From Setoptus koraiensis (Eukaryota > Arthropoda), in contig CM106586.1 in NCBI GenBank assembly GCA_048013815.1, forward strand, positions 15,190,001 through 15,254,000: 64,000 nt of DNA, given 5' to 3'. Position 1 is the stretch's first letter; each line of letters begins with the position of its first letter. The translations under genes were made by a program, and so were the position numbers. The notes under the pieces are model-generated. The model saw only the letters and a program-made list of their open reading frames with translations, ran no database searches and had not been told where the DNA came from. Positions 53,575-64,000 of this stretch are shown in pieces.

Positions 53575-54142
53575 TAGTGTTGGGGACTGAGCCGACTTTT
53601 CCACTTTTTGAGCCGACTGCGTTTTGCGCAGTCCGTCGACTCCGGTCGGATTGGGCCGGCTGTGCCGCGCACAGGCGAGCTGCCACAGGCGAGCTGTGTG
53701 GCAGTCAGCCAGCCGCTCAGCTGCGCTGCAGAGGTGGGCAGCTCGACTGGACGGCTGGCTGGCAAGCTCACAGCTCGGCTGTGGCAGCTCGCCTGTGCTC
53801 ACAATCGGCTGTCAATCTTGGCTGCGGGAACGACGGTATGTGGGTAGAAAAGGGTAGAAGAGGGGTAGAATAGACAATACCTCTCCTGCGGCAGCTCTCA
53901 GCCGTGGCTGCGGACTGTGGCTCACGGCTGCCAGCCCGCGACCGCAGTCCGATGGCTAAGCTGCAGTCGCGAGCTGGCAGCCGTGAGCCACAGTCCGCAG
54001 CCATGGTCGTAGACTGCTGCGCACAGCTGCACAGTCACGACTGCGGGCTGCGGCACAGGGCTGCCGACTGCGCGACTTGCACCAGAAAGTCGGCTCAGTC
54101 GGCTCTCGAGCTGCAGTCCGCAGTCGGCAGTCCCCAACACTA
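53575..54142. mobile_element. non-autonomous hAT element (MITE/foldback), 568 bp
   Basis: Starts TAGTGTTGGGGACTG and ends CAGTCCCCAACACTA, perfect 15-bp TIRs. Perfect 8-bp target duplication GCATTCTA at 53567-53574 and 54143-54150. The interior is dense in GAGCTGCCAC, GCTGCCGACTGC and CAGCCGTGAGCCAC words in both orientations. It includes a long hairpin around 53900-54005 with arms of some 50 bp (GTGGCTCACGGCTGCCAGC and inverse). No coding capacity; the open frames inside are repeat shadows. Confidence 0.95.
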
Positions 54143-54150
54143 GCATTCTA

Positions 54151-54700
54151 TTGTGTCAGGATGTGTTTGTTCAAAAATATCTATTTGATTTTCGAAGACA
54201 CAACTCATGCCTCCGAGAATTGAGCAGCAGGTAACAACACCAACAGCGGGGCGAATTCAAACTTCCAACAACTGTTGTTGTTTGTTTGCCACTATTATTA
54301 CATTATTATCATGATTCAATACATGAATATACTCCAAATATCATTATATGGTTTTACTCCTAGCCTACAATCCGATACCTCAAATTGCAGAGCCAAAGGC
54401 GAACGAAACAACCTAGTTTAATAAATGGCAATTATGCCCGGAGAATGTTGAACTACTCAATGACAGGGTGAAAAATAATCAAAAAGCAAAGTAATCATTT
54501 TTCATGTCTCCAAAACGATGCTTGTTAGCTTAAGAGTGGTAAAAAAAGAGCTAACATCAATTATCTTTTGAGCTAGCATAGCAAATGGAGGCAATTGGTA
54601 AAGTTTGATCGCATCGTTTAGTATGCACTAATGAAACAATTACAGCGTTTGGTGATGATCATCATAATTATTATTAGTGGTCAATCAGTGATATCAGTGT
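54151..54700. other. intergenic, nothing recognised
   Basis: 3' flank of the Pro/Asp-rich gene. CAGGTAACAACACC at 54228 and a GTTGTTGTTTGTTTG run near 54281. No gene seen. Confidence 0.5.
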
Positions 54701-57700
54701 TTATGTTTCGTCGGACTTGGCCGCCTTCTTACTGCCGCCACTCTTAGATTTATGTTTCCGATTTTTACGACGGTGTTTTTTCGCACCCTTGGATCTAATT
54801 TTGCTCTTTTTTTTATTACCTTTAGCAACGATGGTAGTGTTTGGCTTCGCGCTAGATACTATCTGTGGAGGCAATGGCTTTTGAGTGGTCGCAACTATAT
54901 TTTGGCTAGTTGAATTATTGCTGTCCGGTGATTTCACCGGAACTACCGGTGCTACTGGTTTACCTGGGGCCAACTGTACTACTATGTTCAGGGGATCATT
55001 ATCGGCCGATCCGTTGTTTATGGATGTAGTTTTCTCGCTCGAAACAACAGTTTTGTTGATGTTTCCATCTGGGAGATTACCTAGATAAACAGATTTGCCA
55101 TTTTTATCGACAAAGAATGATATATATATGGATTATTTAGCTCTCGAAGGAGTTAAGGAGTTGTGATAGTGATTTTTGTGTGGTATTCTTACTGATGGCG
55201 TTCATCTGGGTGCCAGTAGGAGGCGTGATGGGTGTCGGTTGCGGCGGCGGCTTCGCATCGGGTGCTGGACCCGGCACACCATCGGCGTCTTCATCAGAAT
55301 CGTGATCATCATCATCGTCGTCGCCATCGGAGCCATCGGAGCCATCTTCGTTGTCTACCTCGAAGTCGTCGGAGTCAAGATCGTAATCATCATCATAGTC
55401 GTCGTCGTCGTCATCGTCGTATTCTTCGTCTTCGTCGTCTTCGTCGTCTTCGTCGTCGTCATCGTAGTCATAATCATCATCATCGTAGTCATAATCATCA
55501 TCATCGTCATCATCGTCATCATCATCATCACCATCACCATCCTCATGCTCATACCCAGGCAGATTAGGTAGAAGTGTCGTAATAGGTGCAGCTGTCGTAA
55601 TAGGTGCAGCTGTCGTAATAGGTGCAACTGTCGTAATAGGTGCAACTGTCGTAATAAGTGCAAGTGTTGGGGTAGGAAATATTGTCTTCGTTTCAGCCGC
55701 TAGGCTAGCTGTATTTGCGGAATCCTCGAATTGTCTCACATTTGCGGACTTTTCGCTAGCTTTCGGATTGCAGAGCCTCCAGCATATTTTGCCCCTCTTG
55801 CATTTTCTCTTACACAATTCTCGGCACGTTGTCTTCTTGACGGGCGGTTGATTGTTTAGCTGATGGCTTGTTGTTTTACACTCAATCATCTTCTGCCTCG
55901 CTATTCCTGTGGCATCCTTTTCATTTATCATGGTCCTCACAACATTGCTGTTGTCGCTGTGCAGCTTCTGGTTCAACAACTTTTGCGCCGTCGTAATCAA
56001 CAGCGTCAGGCGTTCTCTTTGTTCCTCTTCGGTCATTTTGCCCATTTGCATCAAATTCTTCAGCAGATAATCGGGCCCGAAAGCGTCCACCAATGTTTTA
56101 TTGGCAGTGGCAGAGTGATTGTCCTTTGTTGCCACTATTTTTGGCTTCTCCTCGGTTTTAATCACCTTGCCATCTTTGTCTCTTATCGTCGTTGTCTTGA
56201 TCACAAGCTTCTCCATGCCCTTGCCAGACTCGCCAACAATTAATGGCTTGCTAGTCACAACTGTTTTGGTATTGCTGCTGCTGCTGCTCTTGCTACTGCT
56301 GCTATGTTTGGACCCTTTCACATGTCTATGCACCTTGTCTACAGTGGTCGTGTGGTTGTGTTTTTTGTTTTTTTTCGAGATTTTCGAGATTTTCTTCTTG
56401 CGCTTCCTCGCCGGAACGCTCCTATAGTCCGCGGGCGCCGGAATATCTGTATCGTAGACGTAGTCAAGGTCTGTCGCGTCGTCGAGCAGAGATTCGATAT
56501 CTTGGTCGTATTCGCTATCATAATCGTACAGTAGATCCTCGTCGATTTCTGTCTGAGGCAATTGTGGCAATGGCGGCAAAATTTTCTGTTTGTGCCGTCT
56601 ATCAATCACATCGGTCTTCTTTACTACATTTACCGGCGCTTTGGTTGTGACGACGTCCAATTTTATAGGTGCCGGTGGCGGGGGCGCCGGTGTCGGTGGC
56701 GCTGGTAGGGCCGGTTTGGGCGGCGGTGGTAGGGCCGGTTTGGGCGGCGGTGGTGGGGCCAGTTTGGGTGGCGGAGGTAGGGCCGGTTTGGGTGGCGGGG
56801 GCGCCGGTGTCGGTGGCGGTGGCGGTGGTAGGGCCGGTTTGGGTGGCGGAGGTAGGGTCGGTTTGGGTGCGGGTGCAGGGGCGGCTGTGGTTGTCGGGGC
56901 CTTCGTCGTTGTTGTTGTTGGCTTGGCAGTGGTGGTGGTAGTAGTGGTTGTGGTGGCTATAATTTGCATTTTGATTGTGCCATTGATATTGTCGTTTATG
57001 TGCGGTTTTACCACATCCAATATTTTCTTGATTTTATTTCCCTTTCCCTGCAATTCGACCTTAGAATCGTTGCTCGTGAGATAGCCTGACAATTTGTCGC
57101 CTTGTATGTCCCAATGATCGGGAACGTGCGATGCTGTCACATCGCTCGGCGTTTTTTTGCCCTTTCTATGTTTCTTTTTTGGTCTCTTGGAGGCCGCAGT
57201 CTTTGCTTTTGTTATTGGCGGCGCTGGTGCCACCTTAATAGGACTGGTTGCTTTTCCTGGTGCTAGCGTCGCCTCGCTGGCACTGGTTGTTTTTGCTGGT
57301 GTTGGTGATGGCGTCACCTTGCTAGCGCTGGTTGTGCTGGTACCGATTGTTTTTGCTGGTGTTGGCGATGGCGTAACCTTGCTGGCACTAGTTGTTTTTG
57401 CTGGCGCTGGCGATGCCGTCGTCACCTTGCTGGCGCTGGTTGTTTTTGCTGGTGCTGGTGAAGGCGTCGCCTTGCTGGCACCTATTGAGCTGGTACCGAC
57501 TGTTTTTTCTGGCGCTGGTGTGACAGCTGCTCTACTGTCTCCATCGGGCAAATCAGTTTCGCCTGTTTCGGATGGCTCGTCATCGGGGCTAGGTGGAATG
57601 GTGGAGGATTTCGCTTCTTTTTTCGTCTTCTTTTTACCTTTTTTCTGTCGCTTTCTAGCCTTTTTACCCGTGTCTTCGTCCACATCAATGCCGGATCTAC

Positions 57701-58610
57701 TTTCGCCCATGATCAGTTCCGTCTCAATCGTTACCTGTGTGTCCGGCGACAGAGTTGTCTCGCTGTCAGCCAGTTCTTGAAGGGCCAGGTTGGTGAGCGA
57801 GGTCAATTCAGCTTCGGCGACATTCTTAGCAACTACGCTAGACGGAGTTGTCGCGGGAGCCGATGTTACAATTTTTGTTGTGGTCACAGTGCCACTGGGT
57901 ACCGTTGTGGACGGCCTCTTTGAGCTGGCTATTTTGGCCGATTTTGTCGGCGGGGCAGGGCTCTTGGTCGGCGGGGCAGGGCTCTTGGTCGAAGGTGCAG
58001 GACTCTTCGTCGAAGGTGCAGGACTCTTGGTCGGAGGTGCAGGGCTCTTGGTCGGAGTTGGCTGGGGCGCTGGTTTTTTGGTTGTTGTTGCACCTGAGGG
58101 AACCTCAACCTTGGCCAACTTTACATTGGGCACCTTGGGTGCGTTGGTTGTAGTTGACGAGGGCGACGCTGGCGAGCTGTCATCACCTGTGATCTCCTCC
58201 ACCTCTTCCACTATTTCTGTTGTTGTTGTCTCGTCCCCTTCCGGATCGGCGCTCTCATCTTTTTTGTCGCTCTCGATTGTCTCTACAGTTTCTGTTTTGA
58301 AACTTGTTGACGAGTTGTCGCCTGTTGATTCCTCTGTTTCAACTTGAGTTTTGGTCGATCTCTTTTGTCTGAAAGATATAGACGCAATTGATTGTTCAGA
58401 TTCATGGTAGTCGCTGTGTATTGGATATTGTGACCTCGTATTAGAAATTAGCGCCGAATTACCGATATGTCTGCATTGTACAATTAATGTCTGACCAATG
58501 AAATAATTAGTGGCCGATAGTAGAGTAAATGTTATTAGCAGTAAGCTACCTAATGAGAACAATAACTTGAGCAGCTCAACTAGAAATCCAAAACTAGTTG
58601 ACTGCTTCAT
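54701..58610 (-). CDS. long Pro/Thr/Asp-rich secreted protein
   Basis: Exon 1 58610-55193 and exon 2 55080-54701 join at ATCA|GTAAGA...CTAG| (112-bp intron, phase 1), giving 1265 residues. Reading through the intron instead stops at 55137. N terminus: hydrophobic FLVELLKLLFSLGSLLLITF, then a furin-type RQKR at ~80, so a secreted or shed protein. Body: Thr/Glu region, KSPAPSTKSPAP repeats, TPSPAPAKTTSASK repeats, Pro-rich PPPPKPALPPPPK repeats. Then comes a folded-looking block ending in the Cys cluster CRELCKRKCKRGKICWRLC, and an almost pure Asp/Tyr/Glu stretch (about residues 1025-1105). Exon 2 ends in a very basic Lys/Arg/Ser tail. Alternating acid and basic blocks suggest a mucin-like matrix, silk-glue or mineral-binding protein; this is inference. 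CTTTCAG before RQKR could be a further acceptor. Confidence 0.75.
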
Positions 58611-59288
58611 ATCTACCGATATCTAAATATTAGTAGACCTGTCGCTGATTAACAGGCTCTATAATAACAGTTGACTGCCACCTTTTTTATATTGTTGCAA
58701 AAAGTACTGTTGCTGTTGTTGTTTATTATTGTGAACGCGACAAGCATCGCTAACATTCACATGATAAATAATTAGTATCAAAATTAATAAAAAACAGATT
58801 GAAGATGCAAGGATCATCTAGTAAAGCGACGAGAGAAAAAGTATTGGATCAAACAGATACAAAATACCATTATGCACAGTGTGTTAACAACCACCCTGTC
58901 AGTGCGATCAAAACTCTGTACTTTCATTGAATACACAGTAAGAAGCTGTCAGAGCATTTTTGAGCAGATATTTCAAACAACTTAAGCTACAAACATGATA
59001 CTTGATATCATACTCAGAGACAATCTTGCCCATTGAGAAAATTGATTTTTCATTGATAAACCCACAAACACACAATCACTGTCTGCTATTTATAATTTGT
59101 ATGATTTATCGGCGCGACTATAAAGAGTCCAGAATACTTATTTATCGTGTCAGAACAACGATCAAGTCGACATGCAATTACTAACTGCATCTAGAACAAA
59201 CGGACGGACCATGGCAAGCGGATCGATTTATTTATCAACACTTTCCCTGAATAAATAGACCGGAAGAAGGTTGGAAAAATCCAAAAAG
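58611..59288. other. intergenic
   Basis: 5' flank of the Pro/Asp-rich gene and of the small peptide frame at 59289. No gene seen. TTTATTTATC at 59227 could be a TATA-type element for the latter. Confidence 0.4.
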
Positions 59289-59438
59289 ATGGCCAAAAAG
59301 CTTGTGCAAACACTTTCATATGCCGTGATTGGTATTTTATTGACAATTTCAGCTCCGGCAGCCGATGAAAAGTTGGCGGCGAGTGATGTGGAACAACTAG
59401 AGCGAACGGACAGATTCCAATGTGGCCATGCTGATTGA
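59289..59438 (+). CDS. possible 49-residue secreted peptide
   Basis: ATG in strong context (aaaagATGG). MAKKLVQTLSYAVIGILLTI is a textbook signal peptide with basic start and hydrophobic core, cleavage likely after SAPAA. The mature part of about 24 residues is charged (DEKLAASDVEQLERTDRFQC) and ends CGHAD with one Cys. Too short for statistical support, no homologue recognised. The opposite strand has an 86-codon frame that looks like a shadow. Confidence 0.4.
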   Translation: MAKKLVQTLSYAVIGILLTISAPAADEKLAASDVEQLERTDRFQCGHAD

Positions 59439-60221
59439 GTTTACGAAGCAAAAAAAAACATCAAATCTGTTGGGTTAGAAACAATGTGGATAGGAACAAC
59501 ATTGTATTTTAGTGTAATCACTAAGATCTCTGCCCGTGTCAGGCAATCGTACCATAGGCGATTCTATGTTTGTCAGACAATCATACTGTCAGGCAATCGT
59601 CCATTTTCGAAATTTTTGGCATTTGACACACCGCACTGCAATCAGTATATCAGTCATTATTATACCCATTTTCATCTGTGACGTTTCAGCTCTCGCATAA
59701 GGTTGGGTCGACGCGCAAATTGTTGCGAACTGGCTGATGCAAATATAGTGGCGCAAATAGTATCGTTACTCGTTTATATACCTTATGTACTCGGAATCCG
59801 AGTGTCGGATTTGATTCAAAGACTATGTCAATCTACTTTTATTCTAGCCATTTTGTCCAACTGTCTTCCAACACCAATTCATAAATATACGCACCGTTGC
59901 AGATTCACATTAAAATCCGGTGAGTCGCTTACAAAAGTTGCTAGCATCAGTAATTGATTTGGAGTGATATATTAACATGTAGAAAGAGATATCGATACGT
60001 TGTTGGTGACTTATCAATTTTCTTGTTTACATTTACACTGTGAACATGTTGTCGGATATGATTTTTGTTTGTACACTTTTGATACTCATATACATATTGA
60101 CACATTCAGATACAAAGATGCACAAAAGGATTAGTAAATGAATCAATTTACCCAGGCTTCAACATCTCTGTTTCCGGTTGCATATGCTGTGTGTCTGTTG
60201 TGGTAATAAGCACGATCACAA
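59439..60221. other. intergenic, nothing recognised
   Basis: Repeated GTCAGGCAATCGT and GTCAGACAATCAT words at 59539-59591. No gene seen. Confidence 0.5.
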
Positions 60222-60464
60222 TTATGTAAAAACAGTAGCTAGGCTTGCAGAATTGGAGACATCAATGGATGGCTCATGTTGGCCCATATCACAATCTTCA
60301 GTGGTCATCGTAGCTGGCATCCTGTAACTGTCTTGATTTGCTGTTGTTGTTGTTGTGCGATTATTGTTGTTGTGCTGAGAAAAAGGACATGATGGTGTTT
60401 CCTTTCTGGGGGCATTGTAGCAATCCGATGACAAAATTTTAACTGGCTGTGTACAATTGTTTTT

Positions 60465-60506
<42 letters not shown>

Positions 60507-62295
60507 GTAGTTGTGGCATTTTTGTTGTTTTTCATTAGATGATGAAAAGTTTTGAAAAAAGAGAGGACATTTCGGTTGGGTTCCGCCAGATGGCGGCCGG
60601 GTAGAGTTATTTTTTAGCTTAACGGAAGTGTCTATATTCTCATCTTGTTTCGGCCTATTAAAACTGGTGGCGTTAATTTTGCAGTTGTTACTACTACTGT
60701 TGTTGGCGTCGTTCTCTTTTTCAAGTTTATGATCTAATTCAGACGGTACCAACAATGATGGATGATATATGATGCCGTTGTTGTTGTTGCTGTTGTTGTT
60801 GTTGCAGCAATACTTTTCCTGTTCCGCTTCGATCGGTCCCATTGAAGTGGCTGCTCGTTGTAATCGTTCGGTATATGAATTGGCAGAATTTATAATGACG
60901 CCTTGGTGCTGCGGCCTGGCCAAGGGTGAGAACAAATTGAGCTTATTCTCATCTTCGGAGCAGCCATTCTGATATTGCTGTTGTTGCTGTTGTTCTAGAT
61001 GCTGCGGCTGCTGATGATCACGATTGTTGAAATTGGACATAATATTTTTCGTTCTGCCTTTGTGCCGAGAGTCCTTCATGTTATCGTTATTGTTCCCCGA
61101 TGGGTCACTTCCACTACCGGACCCCCTGGCATTGCTACTGGTGTTTTGGTTGTTTCTGTTGTTATTATTGTTGTTATTGTTGTTATTGTCGCCCTGGCCG
61201 CCAGGTCGGGGCAAATTGCCGTCGTTGGCGTCGGACGAGGGCAATGCGTTGTCCGAATCGGGCTCATCGCCGTATCCATCCATGATGGTCTGAATGATAA
61301 GCTTTATAGCTAGAATATAAATCTGTTCAATGGTTTCGTTGCAGCGCTCATCTAGAGTCTGTTTGACAGCTTTGAGGAACGGTTGCTCAATTTGCTGATA
61401 TCGAGCCATGTTGTTGAGCGATTGTGATATGGCATTGGCAGGGGCGAAATTAGAATTTTTCCGATCAGTACGAGCGCCAGTTGCAGAGAGCTGATGCGAA
61501 AAATCTGTCTATCTCTCGAAGCTCAGCTTCTATCAATGGATGTTATCAAGAAAAAGGGGACTAGAGGAGCTGAAACTCACCCAAAAGTAGCTCTTTTTAA
61601 AACCAGGCACCTTGCGGTGTAGTTTTCCGATGGAATGGAGATAAGTGACAAAATTATCATAATTGTTCAGCGAATTTATACTCTGATCTAACGTCGACAT
61701 GACGGTGGCCGCATGCTCCTGCAACTCCATTGACTCCTGCAATCTCTTCTGTCCCTTGAGATGCTGAAACCTCGTGAACAGGTTGAGTAGGTCTTCGTTT
61801 TGCTCAAACAGACTAACGGAACAATGTTACCATGTTGCCAAGTATGCGTAACAGTATGCAAATTGCAAATGAAAATAAAATTTTTAGATGAAAAAGCAAG
61901 ATTGTTAGATGCGCAAGTAATCTCAGTGATTTAAATAATTTCAGTTTCGAGTGGGCAGCAAGAAATCAATGGAAATGCATAAACGGACAACAACAAGTCA
62001 CTGGCAGTTGTTTTTCGGTAGAGTGCTAAACTCACTTGACAAACATTATAGTGCCAGTTCGGCTCATAGTCCTGGCGATGGCCTTCCACGACTTTGTTAT
62101 CTTGAATATTTGTCTAACGTTGAGTGGCATTCGTGGATCATCTTGAATCTTGCTAAAATCACCCACTTCGTCCATGCTGACCACTTGTTTTGCACCGCCG
62201 CCGGCACTTTGACTGTTCGAAGACGTCTGGTTGCTGTCTGTATCTTGGCCATTTTCGTTCTTTGCCAAGATACGTTTGCCGATGGCGCAACCCAT
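60222..62295 (-). CDS. globin X with N-terminal acylation motif and Asn-rich tail
   Basis: Three exons: 62295-62036, 61812-61581, 61394-60222, with GTGAGT donors and TTAG/ATCAG acceptors, in phase; 554 residues. It begins MGCAIGKR: Gly2 and Cys3 fit N-myristoylation plus palmitoylation, the hallmark of membrane-bound globin X. An in-frame ATG four codons upstream (MLKK) has weaker context and would abolish it. Globin fold about 58-207: ITKSWKAIARTMSRTG (helix A), LNLFTRF (CD corner), LQEHAATVM with distal His120, LHSIGKLHRKV with proximal His152, IEQPFLKAVKQTL (G) and ILAIKLIIQTI (H). After ~207 comes a low-complexity tail of ~350 residues with Asn runs, some Ser/Gln and few hydrophobics, far longer than known globin tails. 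Globin X is tied to redox or signalling roles at membranes. Confidence 0.9.
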
Positions 62296-63999
62296 TTTTT
62301 TGAGCATGATTTCGCTGTTTAAGTTGAGAAAACTTTCTCACGATGTTGAACGAACGAAGGGCGAAAATTTCTACGAGTGCGTTATGTTGATTCAATTTTG
62401 CTTTGCTTGGCTCACTTCGCTGCTGTTTTTTAAACATACAGTCTAAATTCGCTTGTGTTTCTCGGGTGCTGCGTTCGCCTTCTCTTTTTCAACTATTGCG
62501 TTCGGCGTCTCTTTTTCAACTATTGCGTTCGGCGTGTCTTTTTCGAAAATGTGGTTCGATTTTTTTTAAAGACGCAATCACGAAAAATAGCGCCGCTTCG
62601 ATCAAGCGTGTGTGCGTGAGTGCGAGCGCGAAAAGTTTTTCACTCTTCTGATTAATTTGTTAGCTATAAATAATTGATTCTTCACTGGTCAGCAGGCGTG
62701 CACGAGCGAGCTGGAGGGCCGAAAAAGTGTCGGCAGTGTGCCGATGCGATTTTCGAGAGCGAAGAATATCTTTTGTGTTGATGATTTTTTTTTTCTTTTG
62801 CTGGCTAGCTTTAAAGTTGTTCTGCTTGTTTGTTCGGATAATTTCAGAGGTGAATTGTATGCAATTGTGCAGCTTTGCTGGAGCAGTAATTGTGGGCATC
62901 TGTCAGGTGTGGCGTTCAGTTGTTCATTGTTGTAATTGGGCCAGAAAAATGGAAAACTGGTGGCTGTGTGCTTGGTCAGTTGGTGGTGAGTTATCGTCAC
63001 TAGTCACTGCGTTGTCATTTGGTGGCGATGGTGGCGGATAAGTGTCGTGCGCCAAATGATGTTTCAAGCGCCCTTTTGAATGGGGCCCAACGAGGCTGCT
63101 TTGAATGGCGTTTGCACTGACGTCGTTTTGAATGGCTGTGTTACTGACTGACTGAATACTCGCGTAAGTGAGCTGAATTTGTGCGCGCCAAGTGATGTAT
63201 TTCAACAGCCACGACGATACGTCTTCTCTCTATAGGGCTTCTCTATCGCGCAACACACTGACACTAGTGTTGGTCATTCTTTTGCATTCGGTGCTAAGCG
63301 AGTAAATCTGCAAAATAAACATGAACAAGCGCTCGTTGGCGCCAGTATCAGCTACAGCGCGCGCCAGCCAGAGAGATAAGAGATGAGTTTACGTAATGAT
63401 TGTCGTCTGCTAGCGGTTGTTGGCGGCAGTCGACGCGCGAATACATGCAACCAGGGGCAGCCAACTGAGCGAGTAAACGGGCTTGTGCTACTTCATTTTG
63501 CCAAAATACAGCCAGCCAGCCAGCGAGTTAGAGAGGGCGCGAGATAGAGCACATTAGTATGAGTGCCTACAGCGTTCTCGCGAGCTCGCTGCGCACCGAA
63601 GAGTGTTGCGCAACGAGGGATTGTGGCTCGCGCGGGGCCCGCGACGCCGTCGCCTGGCCCCCGTCGCCCAACGAGCCCCAACGAGCCCCAGCGAGCGAGC
63701 CAAAGAGGTACTTACAGATAGTGGCGCGCATGTTCCGTTGGGCGCGACTTATGTTTGTTGCGCCCTCTTGAACAGTTTGCCAGCCACACCAGCCCGGATT
63801 TGGCTGGGGCCCCGTGTGTGTGTGTGTGTGTGCGAGCGAGTGAGTGCGCCAGCATTAGCCCAGTTTGTAAATATAAGTATAAATATAAATATATATGTTG
63901 TTTGTGTTTGCCATTGTGTTTGTATTTATGTTTGCGTGTTGTCCCTGAAGAGACAGGCACCCGCCGACGCGGGCCCCACTAAATAGCACTCATCATAAA
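62296..63999. other. globin X 5' flank and intergenic DNA; short tandem repeats
   Basis: No convincing gene. A 27-bp unit (GCGTTCGGCGTCTCTTTTTC plus AACTATT) repeats about three times at 62470-62545. (GT)n at about 63816-63832. An AAATATAAAT run at 63867-63893. GC-rich words with AACGAGCCCC repeats at 63668-63690. Confidence 0.5.
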
Positions 64000-64000
64000 A

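Noticed and set aside
53508-54146. Several Ala/Arg/Cys-rich frames
   Set aside because: Lie within the hAT element and are translations of its word repeats.
59191-59451. 86-codon minus-strand frame
   Set aside because: No motif; complement of the better small secreted frame at 59289.
63240-63275. Isolated TAGTGTTGG word resembling a hAT end
   Set aside because: No inverse partner or target duplication within the window.
1-64000. tRNA, rRNA or CRISPR-like arrays
   Set aside because: No box A/B pair with cloverleaf, no rRNA sequence and no spacer-repeat array seen by eye; the genome is animal.

Overview
The window is nuclear DNA of a metazoan, most likely an arthropod and perhaps an acariform mite. 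The species call is inference. It rests on short introns (about 100-150 bp), many single-exon genes, very heavy CAA/CAG/TTG microsatellites, and animal genes such as Hippo kinase, EOGT, NTAN1, DONSON, KCMF1 and globin X. Two runs of exactly 500 N (956-1455 and 18172-18671) are assembly gaps of unknown true size; each cuts a gene.

Left part (1-19 kb) is gene dense: RTN4IP1 (-), an RNF34-like RING gene (-), EOGT (+), a shortened TRAPPC11 (-), cytochrome b5 (+) and N-myristoyltransferase (-), a second RNF34-like gene (+), NTAN1 (-), a Hippo/MST kinase (-), a J-domain protein (+) and a KIF23-type kinesin (-). Cytochrome b5 and NMT converge so tightly that their coding ends overlap by 7 bp. The RNF34-like sequence and the NTAN1 5' end each occur twice, 10 kb apart, so this part has been through a local duplication.

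Middle-left (20-27 kb) holds lineage-specific secreted or membrane proteins. Among them is a divergent pair of Gly/Ala-rich secreted precursors that end in Gly-Arg-Arg, with a third, gene-less copy of their promoter nearby. From 27.6 to 32.4 kb lies a long Gln/Thr/Ser-rich, probably extracellular protein in two exons whose 5' exon(s) lie further upstream. 32.8-46 kb is gene poor and full of microsatellites and minisatellites; it is probably a long intron and/or regulatory DNA.

Right part (47-64 kb): a small one-span membrane protein, DONSON (+), a small unrecognised gene (-), KCMF1 (-), a long Pro/Asp-rich secreted protein (-), a possible 49-residue secreted peptide (+), and a globin X gene (-) with an N-terminal acylation signal and a very unusual 350-residue Asn-rich tail.

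The clearest unlisted structure is a set of three non-autonomous hAT-type transposons (19678-20012, 48000-48426, 53575-54142). Each has a perfect 8-bp target duplication and TIRs starting TAGTG or TAGGG. The body of each is built almost wholly from its own private short word, repeated in both orientations.
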